DNA of 31,957 bases, taken from JAQVSH01 sp964451605 (GTDB taxonomy: Bacteria; Bacteroidota; Bacteroidia; Bacteroidales; UBA4181). The stretch spans positions 1-31,957 of the forward strand of contig CAYVJA010000032.1 of the NCBI GenBank assembly GCA_964451605.1. The letters run 5' to 3'. A program made the position numbers and the translations under genes. The notes under the pieces were generated by a model. It was not told the origin of the DNA. It saw only the letters and a list, made by a program, of their open reading frames with translations, and made no database searches. Numbering within the stretch: position 1 is the stretch's first letter; each line of letters begins with the position of its first letter. This document shows, piece after piece, positions 1-7,470 of the stretch.

Positions 1-64
1 ACCACAAAACTGTCATACGAAGCACTGAACCCGCCATTACGCCAAACCGCTGTTACCTGCTGTG
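1..64 (-). other. Partial attC-like recombination site, truncated by the window edge
   Basis: This is the right half of a site resembling the one at 2136-2280. It contains AGCACT (21-26), CCGCCATTAC (31-40) and then GTTACCTGCTGTG (52-64), with AGCACT beginning 31 bases before the GTT, exactly as in the second site. Over the 20 bases starting at AGCACT, 16 match. The GTT box is the inverse of the box at 2136-2148, so the two boxes bracket the DUF262 block. The box lies 13 bases beyond the DUF262 stop codon, where an integron attC would sit. The other half of the palindrome lies outside the window. Calling it attC-like is inference. Confidence 0.5.
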
Positions 65-77
65 TTTCTTTCGGTCG

Positions 78-1733
78 TCATATGTTGGTCGTGTCAAAAT
101 ACAGTTTAGCAAAGTTCGAAATGCGTTTGTGTCGCTCGGTAATTTCGGTTTCTGTCCATTGAGTTTTTTCTCTAATTTCTGTGTAGCTTGATAAAGCTGT
201 GTCTTGAAACAATTCACTTTTCTTGTCAAACGATTTGTTACCGAATTTACTGTTTTGGCTCTGTGTCAATAAAGCCAAGTTACCTGCAAGTTGTAAAAAG
301 TTCTTTCTAAACTCTTCGCTGTATTCTTCGTCTGTTGGATTTTGCGGTTTGATGTGTTCAATAGTGTAACTGTTGTAAAGGTCTTTGTCCAGCAATGCAC
401 CCGAACGGTTTTTAAGTCTTAAACTGTTCTCGTATTGCCACAAAACAAACTTGATTGTATTGCGGTTGTAATGCCACTTCTCATTGTCAAAGTAGGTTGT
501 AATAATGTTTTTAAACCTATCGCCATCATTCCAATACCACTTAAAACCTGTCTCGGTTGCGCTCTTAATGTCTTGATATAAATTGTCAATATTGTAAGCA
601 ACTTTTGGATTGAAATACTGCTTTGAATAGTGAGGTAAATAGTCAGTCCGATAGTCCCCAAGTTTAAGTTTGAAGCAAAGCACTTCTAATAATTTTAAAA
701 TCTTTTTAAATGTGTCACCTGTTACTTCTCCTTTGTAGAAAATTGTCAGTAAAACAAGTTTCCAATTTGCCTCATTGCCAACAAAAAACAGGTTTGTTAT
801 GTCTGATTGGTTTTTGTTGCTCACAATACTTTTAGCACTATGCGTTAGTTCAACGAAGTTTTCAAAGAACAACTTTATCCATTGCGTTTTATTTTCTTCT
901 TTGTTTAGCTTTTCTTTTATCGCTTCAATGTTACCGCCAATGTTGAAAAACAAATTGCAGTAATTGTCTAAAAGTTCGTTTTCCGTGAAGTAGCCTTCAA
1001 CTGCTTCAATGTATCGGTATGTTTTGGAAATAATGCTTTGAATTTCCGCAATGTCATTGTTTGCTTGGTTGTTGTTTGTGCTATGAATGTAAATCTGGTG
1101 CATTAAATATGCTTTGATTACTTCAAATCTTGAAAGTTCTTTACCACGATTGTTTTGATATTCAAAAACCTGTGTCGCTTCAACTTTGTTGGTAATATAA
1201 AATGTGCTGATTACAGCATTTTCTAATGTCTGTTGAATTAAGTTTAAATTCTCGTTGTCAAGTTTGCTCAACTCTGTTTCAAAGAAGTTAAACGCTTCAA
1301 TAATTCTCTTTTGTGAAATTGTTTCGGTGTCGTCAATTGCTGAAACCAAATGTTTTTGAGTTACTTTTTTGAAAATCACTTGGTCGTCATCAATAGTCTT
1401 GAAAACGTCTGTCAAATAGATTTCTCTAATGCTGTCAATGTTTTCGTCTTTTAGACGTTTGATTTTGGCGATTGCAGAAAGAAAAAGAATTGTTGTTGTA
1501 AGTCTTTGCTGTCCGTCAATTATAAAAAGTGTGTTTCCATCTTTTTCAAAAAGGAATTGCCCTAAATAATATTTCTTTCCTTTTTGTTCTAAAAGGTCTT
1601 CAAGAAATTGAGAACATTGTTTGTCGCCCCAACTGTAGGCTCGTTGATATGCTGGTATTCTAACACAGTCCGAACTTTTAAAAAGTTGTTGAATGCTTTC
1701 GGCTGTTTTATTTTCTGTTTGAATTGCTTCCAT
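78..1733 (-). CDS. DUF262 and DUF1524 (GmrSD-like) protein, probable anti-phage restriction nuclease
   Basis: The protein has 551 residues. The N-terminal DUF262 part shows IPAYQRAYSWGD (about residue 26) and the signature IDGQQRLTT (about residue 72), a DGQQR motif tied to nucleotide use in this family. The C-terminal part is DUF1524-like: YTIEHIKPQNP with a probable HNH histidine near residue 460, then GNLALLTQSQNSKFGNK, typical of the family. GmrSD proteins are type IV restriction enzymes that cut modified phage DNA using NTP. Membership in the DUF262/DUF1524 family is clear; substrate specificity is not visible. The gene follows the small zinc-ribbon gene on the same strand after a hairpin terminator. 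It is AT-rich compared with the DNA beyond 8 kb, and its stop lies just inside a cassette end repeat, which suggests acquisition as mobile cargo. Confidence 0.88.
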   Translation of the reverse strand: MEAIQTENKTAESIQQLFKSSDCVRIPAYQRAYSWGDKQCSQFLEDLLEQKGKKYYLGQFLFEKDGNTLFIIDGQQRLTTTILFLSAIAKIKRLKDENIDSIREIYLTDVFKTIDDDQVIFKKVTQKHLVSAIDDTETISQKRIIEAFNFFETELSKLDNENLNLIQQTLENAVISTFYITNKVEATQVFEYQNNRGKELSRFEVIKAYLMHQIYIHSTNNNQANNDIAEIQSIISKTYRYIEAVEGYFTENELLDNYCNLFFNIGGNIEAIKEKLNKEENKTQWIKLFFENFVELTHSAKSIVSNKNQSDITNLFFVGNEANWKLVLLTIFYKGEVTGDTFKKILKLLEVLCFKLKLGDYRTDYLPHYSKQYFNPKVAYNIDNLYQDIKSATETGFKWYWNDGDRFKNIITTYFDNEKWHYNRNTIKFVLWQYENSLRLKNRSGALLDKDLYNSYTIEHIKPQNPTDEEYSEEFRKNFLQLAGNLALLTQSQNSKFGNKSFDKKSELFQDTALSSYTEIREKTQWTETEITERHKRISNFAKLYFDTTNI

Positions 1734-1750
1734 TTCTTTGAATTAAAAAT

Positions 1751-1781
1751 AAAATAAAGGTGGCTTCGCCACCTTTATTTT
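1751..1781 (-). terminator. Hairpin terminator between the zinc-ribbon and DUF262 genes
   Basis: A perfect 14-bp inverted repeat (AAAATAAAGGTGGC and its complement) with a 3-nt loop is followed on the minus strand by a T-rich stretch. It starts 8 bases beyond the zinc-ribbon stop codon, so it should end that transcript. It sits less than 20 bases upstream of the DUF262 start, so the DUF262 gene depends on read-through or on a promoter I cannot identify. The T/A-rich stem could act in both directions. Confidence 0.75.
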
Positions 1782-1788
1782 ATCGGTT

Positions 1789-2019
1789 TTAGAGTTTTGT
1801 CCACGAGTGAAAAGTTGAGTCAGGACATCCTGAATTACTTGGTGAAGATTTAGCTTGAATTGTTGTCCCACACTTTTTACAACTGTAATTAGTGTCGCCA
1901 ACTTCTGCAAGTTTTGTCCACGAGTGAAATGTTTTAGCTGAACAACCTGAGTTGCTTGGGCTACTGTCTTTTTTAATTGCTGTTCCGCAATTTTTGCATT
2001 GATACCAACTTAAAGCCAT
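1789..2019 (-). CDS. Small duplicated zinc-ribbon protein, function unknown
   Basis: The 76-residue protein is two tandem copies of one unit of about 33 residues, at residues 5-37 and 44-76. Each unit has CxxCG (C8/C11 and C47/C50), an SSPSNSGC segment (C26, C65) and FHSWTKL (H32, H71), so each probably binds one zinc ion through C-C-C-H. The protein is entirely domain, with no signal peptide or membrane segment. I do not recognise a named family. It lies upstream of the DUF262 gene in the same cassette-like block but is separated from it by a terminator. It could be an accessory or sensor protein of the defence module, or independent cargo. The reading frame is supported by the internal protein repeat. 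Confidence 0.75.
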   Translation of the reverse strand: MALSWYQCKNCGTAIKKDSSPSNSGCSAKTFHSWTKLAEVGDTNYSCKKCGTTIQAKSSPSNSGCPDSTFHSWTKL

Positions 2020-2135
2020 TTTTAAAATTATTTTTTGTTTTGCTTACTCTATTCGGTTTTCAGCTTTCCCGTTATTTCTGCAAATGTCGATTGTCAGTCG
2101 GTCAAAACGTGTCGTTGTTGGACGGTCGCTCGTAA

Positions 2136-2280
2136 CATAGCAGGTAACGGTAAATTGTATGAGTAGTGGCAGATTGCGTGGTAATTCCCTGTCAAACCGC
2201 TACGCAGTATGAGCGGGTTACAAACCTTGATATTTAGCACTTGCCCTGCCATTACTTATACAAAATGTTATAAAACGTGC
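2136..2280 (-). other. Complete attC-like palindromic site between two cargo blocks
   Basis: The site starts with CATAGCAGGTAAC (2136-2148) and ends with GTTATAAAACGTGC (2267-2280). Inside it, an imperfect inverted repeat pairs 2155-2172 with 2246-2263, matching at 16 of 18 positions. The spacers between the AAC/GTT triplets and the stem are unequal (6 and 3 bases), like the asymmetric bulges of attC sites. The loop is about 73 bases and the whole is about 130 bases from AGGTAAC to GTTATAA. AGCACT (2236-2241) and CTGCCATTAC (2246-2255) recur in the site at the left edge of the window. The minus-strand kinase stop codon is 7 bases away, the usual place for attC. Function is inferred from structure only. 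Confidence 0.55.
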
Positions 2281-2287
2281 TTTGTTA

Positions 2288-5080
2288 TTACCTCCCCAAA
2301 TTTTTTTTCAATTTCATAAATACCATTTCTTTATTAACAGGTTTAGTAATTATATCATTGCAACCAGCCGCGAAGGCTCTCTTTTTATCTTTTATTAAGC
2401 TATAAGCAGTTAAGGCAATAATGGGCAAGTTGGGAAAATCTTTACGAATTGCCATGGTTGCCTCAAAACCATCCATTATTGGCATTTTCAAGTCCATAAG
2501 GATAACGTCAATATCTGGATTAGCTTTTATCGCTTCAAGTGCTTCTACTCCATTTGAAGCATTTATTGTAATACATTCTGAAGATTTGAGCATGTTAATT
2601 ATCATTTTTAATCCAACGGTATCATCCTCAACGATAAGCACTTTAATACCAGAAAAATCGGGCGTGATAAAAATGCCCGGATTTTGGTTAGAATCTACAA
2701 TTTCATTTTCACAGAAGTTTATAGGGAAAGAATAAGAAAACTCCGAACCAACGTTAGGCTCTGACTTCACTTTAATTTCGCCGCCCATAGCAATAGCTAT
2801 TTTTTGTGCGATAGCTAATCCTATACCTATGCCATCATGTTTTCGAGTGTGAGAATCATCAACTTGTCTAAAAAAATCAAATATTATTTCTATTTTATCT
2901 TTGGGAATACCAATTCCTGTATCCTTTATAATTAGGGATAAATACGAATTTTTCTCAAGTGTGAGAGACAAGGCTATTCGTCCTTTATTAGTAAACTTGA
3001 CAGCATTTTTTATAATATTCGTCATTACCTGCATTACCTTAGGCTTGTCAGTGATAATCTTTTTTGTTGCAAGATTGCTGTCAAACTTGTAATCTAATTG
3101 AATACTTTCGTTTTTATGTGATTCCGATATAACATCCTGTAATTGATTTTTTAATTCAAGGTAAATATCACGGATAAAGACTTCTTGTTGACGTATTTTT
3201 ATTGTAGATTGTTCTATCATGGCAAGGTCAAAGATATCTTCAATAATGTTCAGTAAGTTTGAACCACTTTGATTTATTAGTTTTGAGAACTCCGTTATTG
3301 TTTCATCATCTGTCATGTCGGGAATCATAGCGCTGAATCCGATAACATGGTTTAAAGGTGTGCGAAGTTCATGGCTCATGGTGGCCAGAAACGCTGATTT
3401 TAGACGGTCACTTTCTTCAGCCTTTTCTTTAGCGTGAATTAATTCTCTTTTGTTTTTCACACTATCTGTTATGTCGCTGGCAATAGTAAGATTGTATTTA
3501 CTATCAAGTATTTCAATAAGAGAAGCAGAAAGAAGCACATTCAAAGGTTTACCGTGTTTAGTGTAAATTACCGTTTCCATATTTTGCAGAGAACCTTTTT
3601 TTTTGAGTTCTTCTATTATTTTATCACGAAATTTTTTCTCTATTTTAAGCAGCGAATAGGCTTGCTTTCCAATTACTTCATCAGGTGAAAATCCCAGTTT
3701 TGAATAGAATGCCGAATTAACTTCGATATACTCCCCGGTGTCCAGGCTACTTAATCCTGTAATTTCAGGAATGTTGTGGAATATTTTTGAGAATTTTTCT
3801 TCCGACAATTTTAATTCGGTAATATCTTTGCTAATTCCAAAAACTGCCGGTTTACCATCCCACAAACCCTTTTTTGCAATGGTTTCAACAAGTATTCTTT
3901 TCCCATTTTTTGACATAATTGGCAACGGACAAGAATTTCTCTTATTATTGAGCATCTCTTCTATTATTGTAGCTGCTTCTTCGCGCACTTCAGGAGGATG
4001 GAGCAATAGTACCGACTTACCGATAATGTCATCTTCCCCATATCCTAGTTTTTCTGTAACCTGTTGGTTTACCTTAATTATTTCTCCTGTGTCGTTTAAA
4101 ATGAGTATAAGATCAGAGTTCAAATCAAAGTAATTGCGCAAGTTATTAGAGCTACTATTCAATTCTTCTTCGTTTAACTTTCTGATTATGGCATTAGAAA
4201 GGATATCTGCAACCAATAAAAGCGCTTGACAATCCTTTTCAGACCAAAAACTGTTGGTCATAACATTATCCAATCCAACAAAACCAATTAATTTAAATTC
4301 AGAATACACAGGTAAAACTAATACAGACTTAATATTTTGGCTTTCCAATATTTCTTGCTCCGCTTTTGCTTCAAGGGGCATTTTTGAAACATCAGAAATG
4401 TTGATTATCTCTTTGTTGTAAAGTTTTTCCATCCACCATGGGAAAATACTTAAAGGCAGGTTTTGCAATTCGTCCTTTTCTGCTGATACTCCTTCAGCAC
4501 ACCATTCATGCGTGTTACTCATGGTTTCATTTTTCGCATCAAGCATAAATAAATAAACTCTAGAAGCTTCAACAAAAGCACCCAATTTTGCAAATGCACC
4601 AATTATTGAATTATCTATATTCGAGGTGTTAATAAAATCAGATGAGATTTCACTTATTAGCTTTTCTTGTTCAAGTTTTTGATAAAGTTGCAATTCGGTT
4701 TGCTTATGCTCACTAATATCCTGATGGATGCCAGACATAATCAAAGGTTTACCTTCCTCAGTCCACTGATTGACTTTGCCGGTGTCAAGCATCCAAACCC
4801 ACTGCCCGTTTTTATGCAGCATTCTTACTTCACAACTATATCGCGTAGTTTTCCCTTCGAAATGAGCATTTAGAAATTCATTTGATTTCTGAAGGTCATC
4901 AGGGTGAGTTAATTTAACCCATGTATCTATATTGATTGGGGAAAGCTCTGCAAGGGTGTATCCAACAATTTCTGCCCATTTCTCGTTAAATTTTGTCTCG
5001 CCCGTTACGATGTTCCACTCCCATATGCCCAGGTTTATATTCTCAACTATTTGAGATAATTCATTATTTTTCTCTATCAT
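2288..5080 (-). CDS. Soluble PAS/GAF hybrid sensor histidine kinase with receiver domain
   Basis: This is a 930-residue signalling protein. In order it has a PAS domain with PAC motif (about 8-130), a GAF domain (about 150-300), two more PAS domains (about 310-425 and 430-550), and a HisKA dimerisation domain with SHELRTP carrying the phospho-histidine. A HATPase domain follows with the N box (NIIKNAVKF) and G boxes (DTGIGIP, GIGIGLAI). A C-terminal receiver domain has VLIVEDD, the phospho-acceptor aspartate in VILMDLKMP, and a conserved lysine in ITKPVN. There are no membrane segments or signal peptide, so it should sense cytoplasmic signals or diffusible ligands. No DNA-binding output or partner regulator is nearby, and the phosphorelay target is unknown. 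It is AT-rich like the DUF262 block, and it is the only gene in its cassette-like unit. Confidence 0.93.
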   Translation of the reverse strand: MIEKNNELSQIVENINLGIWEWNIVTGETKFNEKWAEIVGYTLAELSPINIDTWVKLTHPDDLQKSNEFLNAHFEGKTTRYSCEVRMLHKNGQWVWMLDTGKVNQWTEEGKPLIMSGIHQDISEHKQTELQLYQKLEQEKLISEISSDFINTSNIDNSIIGAFAKLGAFVEASRVYLFMLDAKNETMSNTHEWCAEGVSAEKDELQNLPLSIFPWWMEKLYNKEIINISDVSKMPLEAKAEQEILESQNIKSVLVLPVYSEFKLIGFVGLDNVMTNSFWSEKDCQALLLVADILSNAIIRKLNEEELNSSSNNLRNYFDLNSDLILILNDTGEIIKVNQQVTEKLGYGEDDIIGKSVLLLHPPEVREEAATIIEEMLNNKRNSCPLPIMSKNGKRILVETIAKKGLWDGKPAVFGISKDITELKLSEEKFSKIFHNIPEITGLSSLDTGEYIEVNSAFYSKLGFSPDEVIGKQAYSLLKIEKKFRDKIIEELKKKGSLQNMETVIYTKHGKPLNVLLSASLIEILDSKYNLTIASDITDSVKNKRELIHAKEKAEESDRLKSAFLATMSHELRTPLNHVIGFSAMIPDMTDDETITEFSKLINQSGSNLLNIIEDIFDLAMIEQSTIKIRQQEVFIRDIYLELKNQLQDVISESHKNESIQLDYKFDSNLATKKIITDKPKVMQVMTNIIKNAVKFTNKGRIALSLTLEKNSYLSLIIKDTGIGIPKDKIEIIFDFFRQVDDSHTRKHDGIGIGLAIAQKIAIAMGGEIKVKSEPNVGSEFSYSFPINFCENEIVDSNQNPGIFITPDFSGIKVLIVEDDTVGLKMIINMLKSSECITINASNGVEALEAIKANPDIDVILMDLKMPIMDGFEATMAIRKDFPNLPIIALTAYSLIKDKKRAFAAGCNDIITKPVNKEMVFMKLKKNLGR

Positions 5081-5104
5081 CTTGTCATATTATATTTTGG
5101 TGTT

Positions 5105-5112
5105 CAAAAATA
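5105..5112 (-). promoter_or_regulatory. Probable -7 element for the histidine kinase
   Basis: The minus strand reads TATTTTTG, a full match to the Bacteroidota -7 consensus TAnnTTTG, 24 bases upstream of the ATG. I see no -33 TTTG at the right spacing. It lies inside the cassette end repeat, so the cassette would carry its own promoter. Confidence 0.45.
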
Positions 5113-5129
5113 GTAATTCGCTGTTTTTA

Positions 5130-5323
5130 GCATGTTTTATAACGTGTGGCTATACGAATTGCGGTTACATCCACCTTGTCTGCACCCCCCTTGCCCCCCC
5201 CCAATCCACACTCTCTCTATCCTTCCTCTCCCTCCCCCACTCTCAGAGCACTCAATGGCAAGCCAATTCAGTTGCGGTTCCAGTTGGGCGGTTCGGGTCA
5301 GGGTTCGTCAATCGTTATATTGC
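5130..5323 (-). other. Recombinase-proximal attachment-like site with G-rich loop
   Basis: GCATGTTTTATAAC (5130-5143) faces GTTATATTGC (5314-5323). TATAACG (5138-5144) and CGTTATA (5313-5319) pair perfectly over 7 bp. Between them lie a TTGCGGTT direct repeat (from 5159 and 5272), an AGCACT motif (5247-5252) shared with the other two sites, and C6 and C9 tracts (5185-5190, 5194-5202) followed by a long pyrimidine run. The minus strand is therefore rich in G runs. The site lies between the recombinase 3' end and the first cargo block, so it could be the attI-like entry site or an extended attC. The gene-free stretch 5081-5416 holds only this site and the kinase promoter. Confidence 0.4.
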
Positions 5324-5416
5324 AGAGGGGAGTAAATAGTCTTGCATGGCTGTAGCGCTTTTCTGAAGGCCAAATTACAAATATTTCAGAAGGATTAGCT
5401 TCTATCTGTTTTATTT

Positions 5417-6778
5417 TCAGAAAATTTTTAGCCGGTCTAAGGGGCTTTGTATCAATTGGAACCCTTTGGTGGTTACGTGGGTGTAGATTTCGGTGGTTTT
5501 GCTGCTTTCGTGACCCAGAAGTGCCTGGATGTAGCGTAGATCTGTGCCGTGTTCCAGCAGATGGGTGGCAAAACTGTGCCGTAGGGTATGAACGGAGACT
5601 CGTTTCTTGATGGCGGTTTTTTGAAGCGATTGTTTCACTATGGCCTGAATGCTTCGCTCGGAGTATTGGGCGCCATCCTGCCCTTCGAAAAGCCACACTT
5701 TGGGTTTGTAGATTTTTACATATTGTCGCAACACGTCGAGCGTCTTGGTGGAGAGCAGGGTGTACCGATCTTTCTTCCCTTTCGACTGTTCAACGCGAAT
5801 TTGCATTCTTTGCGAATCTATGTCTTTTATTTTAAGGGCAATGGCTTCGCCAACACGCAATCCGGCGGAGTAAATGGTCATTAAGATGGCCTTGTGTTTA
5901 AGGTTTTGTGTAACGCTCAACAAGTTGCTAACCTCCTCTTCGCTAAGCACTTCCGGCAGGGTGCGTTCTTTGCGGGGCCTGTCTACCAGGTAGACTTTGC
6001 GCTTGCCACCGAGCACTCGTTCAAAGTAAAATTTAATGGCGTTGATGGATTGGTTCTGATAGGAGGTAGATACTTTCCGCTCAAGAACCAGGTAACGGAG
6101 GAATTCCGTAATCATCTGCTCATCAATCCGGTTTATGTCATATTTATGGTAGTAGTTGATAAACTCTTCGAACATGCTTTTGTAGATGGCAAGGGTCCGA
6201 TCGCTGTAGCGCAACTCTTGTAACTTCAGGGTATACTCCTCCGGACAGGCTCTGTAATTGGGCAGATCATATGGCGTGATTCTCGGCAAACGGCTATTGG
6301 GTGGCTGTTCGACTTCGAACGTGACTTCTAACGCGAGCTCTGTCGCTGCTTTTTGAGGCTTTTGCAGAATGCTCTCGGAGAAGGGAACGCTCCACCATTT
6401 GTTGTGGCGGTCCCACTGGTAAAAGGGTATGGAGCGCACCACGTCGGTTAACGCCGCATTGGGCGCAAAAATTACGCGCACTCGGCCCGAAAGGGTTCGG
6501 ATCAACAATAGCTGCTCCTTGGGCAGCCAACGTTTCTGAGAGGAAGTAACGGCCACCTCCATGTTGGGATGCGCATGCAAAAGGGTAACCCGCTGCCCAA
6601 AATAGCTCTGTAACAGCTCCAGATTCTCTTTATAATGGGGAATCACCCAACAGAATCCTTTCGGATCCCAACGGACATAGTGAAAAGAGCGCACAAATTG
6701 GATGTCTGTGGCATTCCGGGGCATCCGAATAAATATTCTTCGACCGGCAACTTCGATTTCTATCTTTTCCTGCTTCAT
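5417..6778 (-). CDS. Tyrosine recombinase with HARP-like N-terminal repeats, candidate cassette integrase
   Basis: The protein has 453 residues. Its C-terminal catalytic domain is complete: R308 in SAGLRVGEA, a beta-hairpin lysine near K333 (SKGKKDR), H397-T-L-R400, H423 in LLGHESS, and nucleophile Y432 in IYTHV. A core-binding SAM-like domain spans about 180-260. R308 to H397 is 89 residues, close to XerD and too short for the extra insertion of IntI integrases. The first 165 residues are unusual: two related units, VRSFHYVRWD...W..P (about 29-47) and VRSIPFYQWD...W..P (about 114-132), resemble the HARP motif of annealing helicases. The gene is co-oriented with the putative cassettes, with its 3' end facing them, reversed from class 1 integrons. 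A role in cassette exchange is inference from position. Confidence 0.9.
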   Translation of the reverse strand: MKQEKIEIEVAGRRIFIRMPRNATDIQFVRSFHYVRWDPKGFCWVIPHYKENLELLQSYFGQRVTLLHAHPNMEVAVTSSQKRWLPKEQLLLIRTLSGRVRVIFAPNAALTDVVRSIPFYQWDRHNKWWSVPFSESILQKPQKAATELALEVTFEVEQPPNSRLPRITPYDLPNYRACPEEYTLKLQELRYSDRTLAIYKSMFEEFINYYHKYDINRIDEQMITEFLRYLVLERKVSTSYQNQSINAIKFYFERVLGGKRKVYLVDRPRKERTLPEVLSEEEVSNLLSVTQNLKHKAILMTIYSAGLRVGEAIALKIKDIDSQRMQIRVEQSKGKKDRYTLLSTKTLDVLRQYVKIYKPKVWLFEGQDGAQYSERSIQAIVKQSLQKTAIKKRVSVHTLRHSFATHLLEHGTDLRYIQALLGHESSKTTEIYTHVTTKGFQLIQSPLDRLKIF

Positions 6779-6864
6779 ACGAATACCTTTTTACCCGGAA
6801 TAGTTGCGCCTATGACCCCGATTGAAGGGGTATAGCCGAAACACTAAAAAGAGGAGGCAAGGAA

Positions 6865-7383
6865 TTATTTGATCTTTATTTCCAATGTCTTGCCTAATCC
6901 GGTTTCGACAATCTTTCGAAGTGTGTCTAATTCAATATCAGATCTCTCATTTTCTATTCTGGATATGTACGTTCTTGAGGTTCCACTCACTACCGCCAAC
7001 TCTTGTTGAGACATCCCATGCCTGATTCTTGCATCGCGAACCATTTTGCCAATTCCAATCAGGGATAACTGTTTTTCGGGCTTGCTATATTTTAATAAGA
7101 CATCTGCCCCAATCTCATAGGGAACTAGTTTCTTTTCACCATTAGGCAAATGAATGTATTGCGTCACGTTATCCCATGACAAAGTATGTTCCTCTAATTT
7201 AACTTTGGCAAATTCCTTTGCATCAAACAAAATATACTCAGGTGCATCGGATGTAACGTTCAGATCTGCAAATACGATCCTAAAGTCAATGATTCGGGAT
7301 TCACCATTATTGAACACAACGGATATGGACAATCCCTTAAGCCAATTAATCTTCAGAATTCTGGGGATTCTTATCTTTCTCAT
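6865..7383 (-). CDS. DUF2442-like protein fused to an XRE-type helix-turn-helix
   Basis: The 172-residue protein has an N-terminal half like DUF2442 (strand-rich, with a conserved pattern around residues 1-80 including FNNGESRIIDF) and a C-terminal XRE helix-turn-helix at about 110-170 (MVRDARIRHGMSQQELA, TSRTYISRIENERSD). DUF2442-HTH proteins often act as antitoxins or transcriptional repressors. No toxin-like gene lies next to it: the neighbours are the recombinase downstream, 86 bases away, and a non-coding region upstream. It might regulate the recombinase or be a remnant of a toxin-antitoxin pair; the sequence does not decide. The promoter upstream is one of the clearest in the window. 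Confidence 0.85.
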   Translation of the reverse strand: MRKIRIPRILKINWLKGLSISVVFNNGESRIIDFRIVFADLNVTSDAPEYILFDAKEFAKVKLEEHTLSWDNVTQYIHLPNGEKKLVPYEIGADVLLKYSKPEKQLSLIGIGKMVRDARIRHGMSQQELAVVSGTSRTYISRIENERSDIELDTLRKIVETGLGKTLEIKIK

Positions 7384-7470
7384 AGTAATCCGGGGTTTAA
7401 TTCATAGAAAACTGTCAAAGCATAATCTGAGTTGCTTGATAACCAATCATGTACCACAACTCGTTATTTG

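Larger units (their letters stand above)
52..2148 (-). mobile_element. Putative gene cassette 1 (zinc-ribbon protein plus DUF262 protein)
   Basis: The block is bounded by matched inverted ends: GTTACCTGCTGTG at 52-64 and CATAGCAGGTAAC at 2136-2148. Extended to 17 bases, the ends match at 15. The repeat differs from that of the neighbouring block, so the ends are cassette-specific rather than a shared transposon terminal repeat. In integrons the first bases of a cassette (TTRRRY) pair with the RYYYAAC at its own attC, and the same logic holds here. No transposase lies inside. That it moves as a circular cassette is inference. Confidence 0.5.
2267..5143 (-). mobile_element. Putative gene cassette 2 (hybrid histidine kinase)
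   Basis: The block is bounded by GTTATAAAACGTGC (2267-2280) and its inverse GCATGTTTTATAAC (5130-5143); the outer 15 bases match at 14. The repeat is unlike the one around cassette 1 apart from the initial GTTA and the later TGC, as expected if each cassette carries its own pair of R boxes. One gene fills nearly all of it. It carries its own likely promoter just inside the right end. Its length of about 2.9 kb is large for an integron cassette, and that is a reason for caution. Confidence 0.5.

Noticed and set aside
52..2148. Cassette 1 as a MITE or insertion sequence with terminal inverted repeats
   Set aside because: There is no transposase inside, no flanking target duplication is visible, and the neighbouring block has different end repeats. 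A transposon family would share its ends. Not fully excluded.
5082..5339. Three overlapping plus-strand frames in the 5.1-5.3 kb spacer
   Set aside because: They have low-complexity Pro/Ser/Leu composition from the C-rich and pyrimidine tracts, no ribosome site and no family resemblance. The region is better explained as an attachment-like site.
6800..6835. Inverted repeat CCCC-GATTGAA-GGGG as terminator of the DUF2442-HTH gene
   Set aside because: The stem is short, there is no T run after it, and it lies close to the recombinase start. Too weak to call.
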